From positions 1-7,087 of the forward strand of contig JAHEBK010000087.1 of NCBI GenBank assembly GCA_024642295.1: a stretch of DNA of 7,087 bases, given 5' to 3'. The position numbers and the translations under genes were made by a program. Each line of letters opens with the position of its first letter. Position 1 is the first letter of the stretch. The stretch comes from Flavobacterium sp. GTDB taxonomy: Bacteria > Bacteroidota > Bacteroidia > Flavobacteriales > Flavobacteriaceae. Below, in pieces: positions 4,328-7,087 of this stretch. The notes below the pieces were generated by a model. The model made no database searches and was not told the origin of the DNA. It saw only the letters and a list, made by a program, of their open reading frames with translations.

Positions 4328-6805
4328 TTAATAAATAACTTTTTTTATTATAGTTTGTCCGTTTTCTAATGTTATTCTAATGAACAATATTTGATTATTA
4401 TTTGGGTAATCCATAAAGGAGTATTCTTTAGTGTTAAGGTTGTCCTTTTGTAATAATTGATTCCCTAAAACGTTTAAAATCCGAATTACTTTTAGTTTTT
4501 CATTAGATGATTTTATTTTTAAAAAGTTGTTTTTAGTAGTTATTATAATTTTATTAGAAAGTGTTTCCGTTTCCTTTTTTAATAAATAATCATTAGTATA
4601 CATTAAAACAAACCGATTGTCAAAAGTCCCTTTTTCGGTATAAAAACTATAAGGCCCTTCTTTAAGATTGGTAATTATATTTAGTAATGTGTCCTTCATA
4701 TAGATGTTTTTATTTTTGAATATACCATCTACTTGTCCTATTGAAATCGTAAAATTACCTGAAATACTTGAACGATATCCTAATATGACTTCGTCCTTTT
4801 CGTCAAAAGGAATCGCTCGCCCTTGAATGACTAGATTTTTATTGTCAATGATAGAATAAAAATCAAGAAAGGGATTGTTGTTAAAAGTTTGTCCATCAAA
4901 GTCAGTTTCAAAAGCGTTAGAAGCATTCGGTAAATAGCCTATCAATGTTTGTTTGAAAGCTCCTTGAGTGTTGGTTAGATTCAGCCAGATTCTACTTTTA
5001 TCGAGATTCTTGATTGATTTAGTTTGTATATGTGTTTTGAAAAATTGGGAATTGTCCAATGTATTGTGTGTATCGTCAAGTCGCATACTGTTTTTGAAAA
5101 TTGCATTTCCAGGTGATTTACTGGCAACAAAAAATCCTTGTCCTGCTACAATATTTCCATTTGGAATATTCGTATTAGAACCACCTGAAATCATCGGAGT
5201 TTGAACAGCAGCAACACCTCCAGTCAAATTGTAGGAGGCATAATCATCCGATGTATAAGCATAATCCCCGCTGCCTGAAGTTCCATTGGTTATGTTTGTG
5301 CTTTTTTGAATGGCAGTATTATGTGTCCAAAAATAAATGGGTCCATCCAAATTGTTTGTGTTTTCAATCAAAAAAGCATCTGCATCAATTGCTGATGGAT
5401 AGGGGTTTCCAATGAGATTGAATTGATTTGTCCCGTCAATAGGAACAGAAATGATGCCATTATTTGGAACTCCAATGAATGTAGCCAAGTAGGTGTTAGG
5501 AGAATTAGGAGCCTTATTGCTTTCTGGGCCTCGGATAATATAACCTAATCCTTTGCTCATAATTGTACTAGCACTTTCTTGTTTCCATTTGTCAGTAGAT
5601 GCATTATATGAATACCATTTTCCTGAAAGTGTATTGGGTGAAAGTGCTCCAATCGTAAATCCAGTAACAGGCGATGACCAATAGGTATAGTCTAGATTAC
5701 TAATTGGACTAGTAAGTCTTTTATACGAAATGTTGCCTGAATTTTGGGCATTGTCATTAAGTTGAATTAAACTTGAATTGTTCTCGAAATTTAGACTTCC
5801 TCCATTAACTTTTAATGCGTTTGTTATTTTTAGGTTGTGATTGGAATGCATTTGAATAGTACCTGAATTTATTTCACAACTGCAACTTTCAATATCCGTT
5901 GATGAATCATAATTGCCCTCAAAAATAATGTGATTGTTGCTGCTTGGATTTCCATTAGACCAGGAGGTTCCATCCCAAATAGTTGTTTTATTAATGATGT
6001 TAGCTATTGTTGAAGACTTTGATTGGCAATATTGATTAGCAATTTTAAAACTATAATTTCCTGCGTTAAGTCCTGAAATGGTGGAAGTATTTCCAGTGCC
6101 TCCTGACTGTATTATGATGTCATTTTGGTATAAATCCCAAGTTCCAGAAGTGGGTAAATTGAGGAGCACAATTGTGGCTGTTGCAGAAGTACAATCAGGT
6201 TGTGTTATTGTTCCTGTGATTGGTGTAGGAAGGTCACAGTCCACTACACCATTAAATGTAAATTCATTAATACTAAAAGTACCTGTAGTTGTAGTGCCTC
6301 CCCAAGCATAAAATCGAAAACTGATACTCGAATTAATATTTTGAAACGCTGTATCACTCAGATCGATTGGAGTCGGTGTGACTTCTACACCTGTATTAGC
6401 TATTGAAGGTGTAGTTATATTTGATATAAAACCATCTAAGCTTGTTCGAAAAGCAAAATTGATAGGTCCTGCGATACTTGAAACTTGTGCTTTATATGCT
6501 AAATTTGAAAAGTTAATTATAAAACCAGATTTTGGTGTTATTGTAAATTCAAAATAATCATTAACATCAAGTGATGTAGTGTTCCAATCGCGCGCATTAT
6601 AACGATCATTACCAGTATTTCCATTCAATCCTGAACCTCTTCCTATACCTGAAACGGTGATATTTGCATCAATGAGTTGTCCATTTGTGTAAGGATTATT
6701 AGAACTAGGATTAGTATCCGTTATTGTGTTTTTAAAAATACTTTGACCAAAGGAAATATTATAATTACCTATAATGGAAATAATAAAGATTACTATTTTT
6801 CTCAT
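4328..6805 (-). CDS. Large secreted modular protein with a T9SS type A C-terminal sorting domain
   Basis: This 825-residue exported protein has no enzyme motif I can identify. Residues 1-21 are a signal peptide (MRK, a hydrophobic run, then SFGQ). Residues 22-190 look like a beta-rich domain ending in FSINEFTFNGVVDC. Residues 193-270 resemble a repeat common in flavobacterial surface proteins (ITGTITQPDC, LPTSGTWDLY, SGLNAGNYSFKI). Residues 276-360 (WDGTSWSNGNPSSNN onward) are a low-complexity beta region. Residues 375-575 hold a block recurrent in Bacteroidetes exoproteins: YWSSPVTGF, GYIIRGPE, GVPNNG, NLIGNPYPSAIDADAF, YFWTHNT, YTSDDYASYNLTGG and AGQGFFV. A linker module ends in GTFDNRFVLMYT (726-737). 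The last 75 or so residues are the type A sorting domain, ending ENGQTIIKKVIY, which directs export across the outer membrane and surface attachment or release. The role is probably adhesive or structural, but this is inference. It converges on bioB. Confidence 0.93.
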   Translation of the reverse strand: MRKIVIFIISIIGNYNISFGQSIFKNTITDTNPSSNNPYTNGQLIDANITVSGIGRGSGLNGNTGNDRYNARDWNTTSLDVNDYFEFTITPKSGFIINFSNLAYKAQVSSIAGPINFAFRTSLDGFISNITTPSIANTGVEVTPTPIDLSDTAFQNINSSISFRFYAWGGTTTTGTFSINEFTFNGVVDCDLPTPITGTITQPDCTSATATIVLLNLPTSGTWDLYQNDIIIQSGGTGNTSTISGLNAGNYSFKIANQYCQSKSSTIANIINKTTIWDGTSWSNGNPSSNNHIIFEGNYDSSTDIESCSCEINSGTIQMHSNHNLKITNALKVNGGSLNFENNSSLIQLNDNAQNSGNISYKRLTSPISNLDYTYWSSPVTGFTIGALSPNTLSGKWYSYNASTDKWKQESASTIMSKGLGYIIRGPESNKAPNSPNTYLATFIGVPNNGIISVPIDGTNQFNLIGNPYPSAIDADAFLIENTNNLDGPIYFWTHNTAIQKSTNITNGTSGSGDYAYTSDDYASYNLTGGVAAVQTPMISGGSNTNIPNGNIVAGQGFFVASKSPGNAIFKNSMRLDDTHNTLDNSQFFKTHIQTKSIKNLDKSRIWLNLTNTQGAFKQTLIGYLPNASNAFETDFDGQTFNNNPFLDFYSIIDNKNLVIQGRAIPFDEKDEVILGYRSSISGNFTISIGQVDGIFKNKNIYMKDTLLNIITNLKEGPYSFYTEKGTFDNRFVLMYTNDYLLKKETETLSNKIIITTKNNFLKIKSSNEKLKVIRILNVLGNQLLQKDNLNTKEYSFMDYPNNNQILFIRITLENGQTIIKKVIY

Positions 6806-6836
6806 TTACCTAAAACTTAGAAAGGATTTATTTTTC

Positions 6837-6867
6837 TAAAATTATAGTTAAAAGATAATTCTTACAA
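6837..6867 (-). promoter_or_regulatory. Probable promoter for the 825-residue exoprotein
   Basis: On the minus strand, TTG at 6867-6865 is followed after 20 bases by TAATTTTA at 6844-6837, one mismatch from TAnnTTTG. The transcript would start near 6833, giving a leader of about 28 bases. A second seven-of-eight match (TAAGTTTT, 6819-6812) lies too close to the ATG to be useful. Confidence 0.4.
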
Positions 6868-6920
6868 TACCCACTTTTGGTGATTTTGCTTAAATTTTTA
6901 TTTAAGAGTTTTTGTTTGCT

Positions 6921-6958
6921 ATAAATAAAAATTCCCACTTAAATATTAAGCAGGAATT
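6921..6958 (-). terminator. Intrinsic terminator of the right-edge T9SS-tail gene
   Basis: Read on the minus strand, bases 6958-6930 fold into a 13-pair stem: AATTCC, two wobble pairs, then CTTAA pairing back, around a 3-base loop (TAT). It runs directly into TTTTATTTAT (6930-6921). It lies about 22 bases beyond the stop codon at 6980-6982 and before the next gene's promoter, so the two minus-strand genes are separate units. Confidence 0.75.
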
Positions 6959-6979
6959 AAAAAGATTGGGAGTAATTTA

Positions 6980-7087
6980 TTAATTGATTATTTTTTTATT
7001 GATGATTTGTCCGTTTTCCAAAATTACTTTTATAAGTAACACTTGTTCTGTCAATTTTGAGTTAGAAAGAATCGTTTCGAAATTATT
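6980..7087 (-). CDS. C-terminal end of another T9SS-sorted exported protein, cut by the window edge
   Basis: An open frame enters from the right edge and ends at TAA (6982-6980 on the minus strand). It contributes 35 residues, ending with EQVLLIKVILENGQIINKKIIN. The pattern of hydrophobic strand, ENGQ turn and a lysine pair near the end is that of the type A sorting domain. It closely parallels the tail of the 825-residue protein (QILFIRITLENGQTIIKKVIY). The body of the protein lies outside, so its function cannot be named. Its frame is confirmed by the stop and by the terminator that follows. Confidence 0.8.
   Translation of the reverse strand, partial: NNFETILSNSKLTEQVLLIKVILENGQIINKKIIN

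Noticed and set aside
4968..5204. Plus-strand open frame of 78 codons
   Set aside because: It lies wholly inside the 825-residue gene on the opposite strand, whose frame is supported by signal peptide, conserved blocks and sorting tail. The translation resembles nothing, and there is no promoter.
6078..6406. Two overlapping plus-strand open frames (77 and 68 codons)
   Set aside because: Both are antisense shadows of the exoprotein gene, with no promoter or recognisable product.
1..7087. A multi-gene defence, mobile or biosynthetic system
   Set aside because: I found no transposase, integrase, nuclease, toxin-antitoxin pair, CRISPR-like repeats or gene cluster logic. The genes are housekeeping, exported proteins and one unexplained membrane pair, each in small transcription units.

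Overview
The window looks like an ordinary chromosomal segment from the Bacteroidota, most likely a Flavobacterium or close relative. Four things point there. The DNA is AT-rich. Promoters follow the Bacteroidetes pattern (TTG, about 18-20 bases, then TAnnTTTG) and there are no clear Shine-Dalgarno sequences. Two predicted exported proteins end in, or are expected to end in, the type IX secretion system (T9SS) sorting tail. The RibF and BioB sequences are of flavobacterial type.

Layout, left to right. (1) 1-898, minus strand: the N-terminal 299 residues of a secreted reprolysin-like (M12B-type) metallopeptidase, cut by the left edge. (2) About 200 bases of divergent intergenic DNA with one promoter for each side and a 13-base direct repeat. 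(3) ribF on the plus strand, the bifunctional riboflavin kinase/FAD synthetase. Its start is better placed at TTG 1104 than at TTG 1080, because 1080 lies inside the promoter. (4) A pair of tandem, paralogous four-helix membrane proteins of unknown function (2148-2600 and 2647-3084). (5) bioB, biotin synthase, with its own near-consensus promoter. (6) A strong stem-loop terminator shared by bioB and the convergent gene behind it. (7) 4328-6805, minus strand: an 825-residue secreted modular protein with signal peptide, beta-sandwich-like N-terminus, surface-type repeat and T9SS type A tail. (8) A terminator and then the last 35 codons of another T9SS-tailed protein, cut by the right edge.

The genes fall into two unrelated groups. 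The plus-strand block holds cofactor housekeeping (flavin and biotin) with the membrane pair in between. The flanking minus-strand genes encode exported proteins. Each plus-strand unit has its own promoter, so this is a run of small transcription units, not one operon. I see no transposase, integrase, CRISPR array, tRNA or rRNA, and no multi-gene defence or biosynthetic system. The least explained item is the tandem membrane pair, whose predicted periplasmic loop is the most conserved part. No gap between genes exceeds 300 bases.
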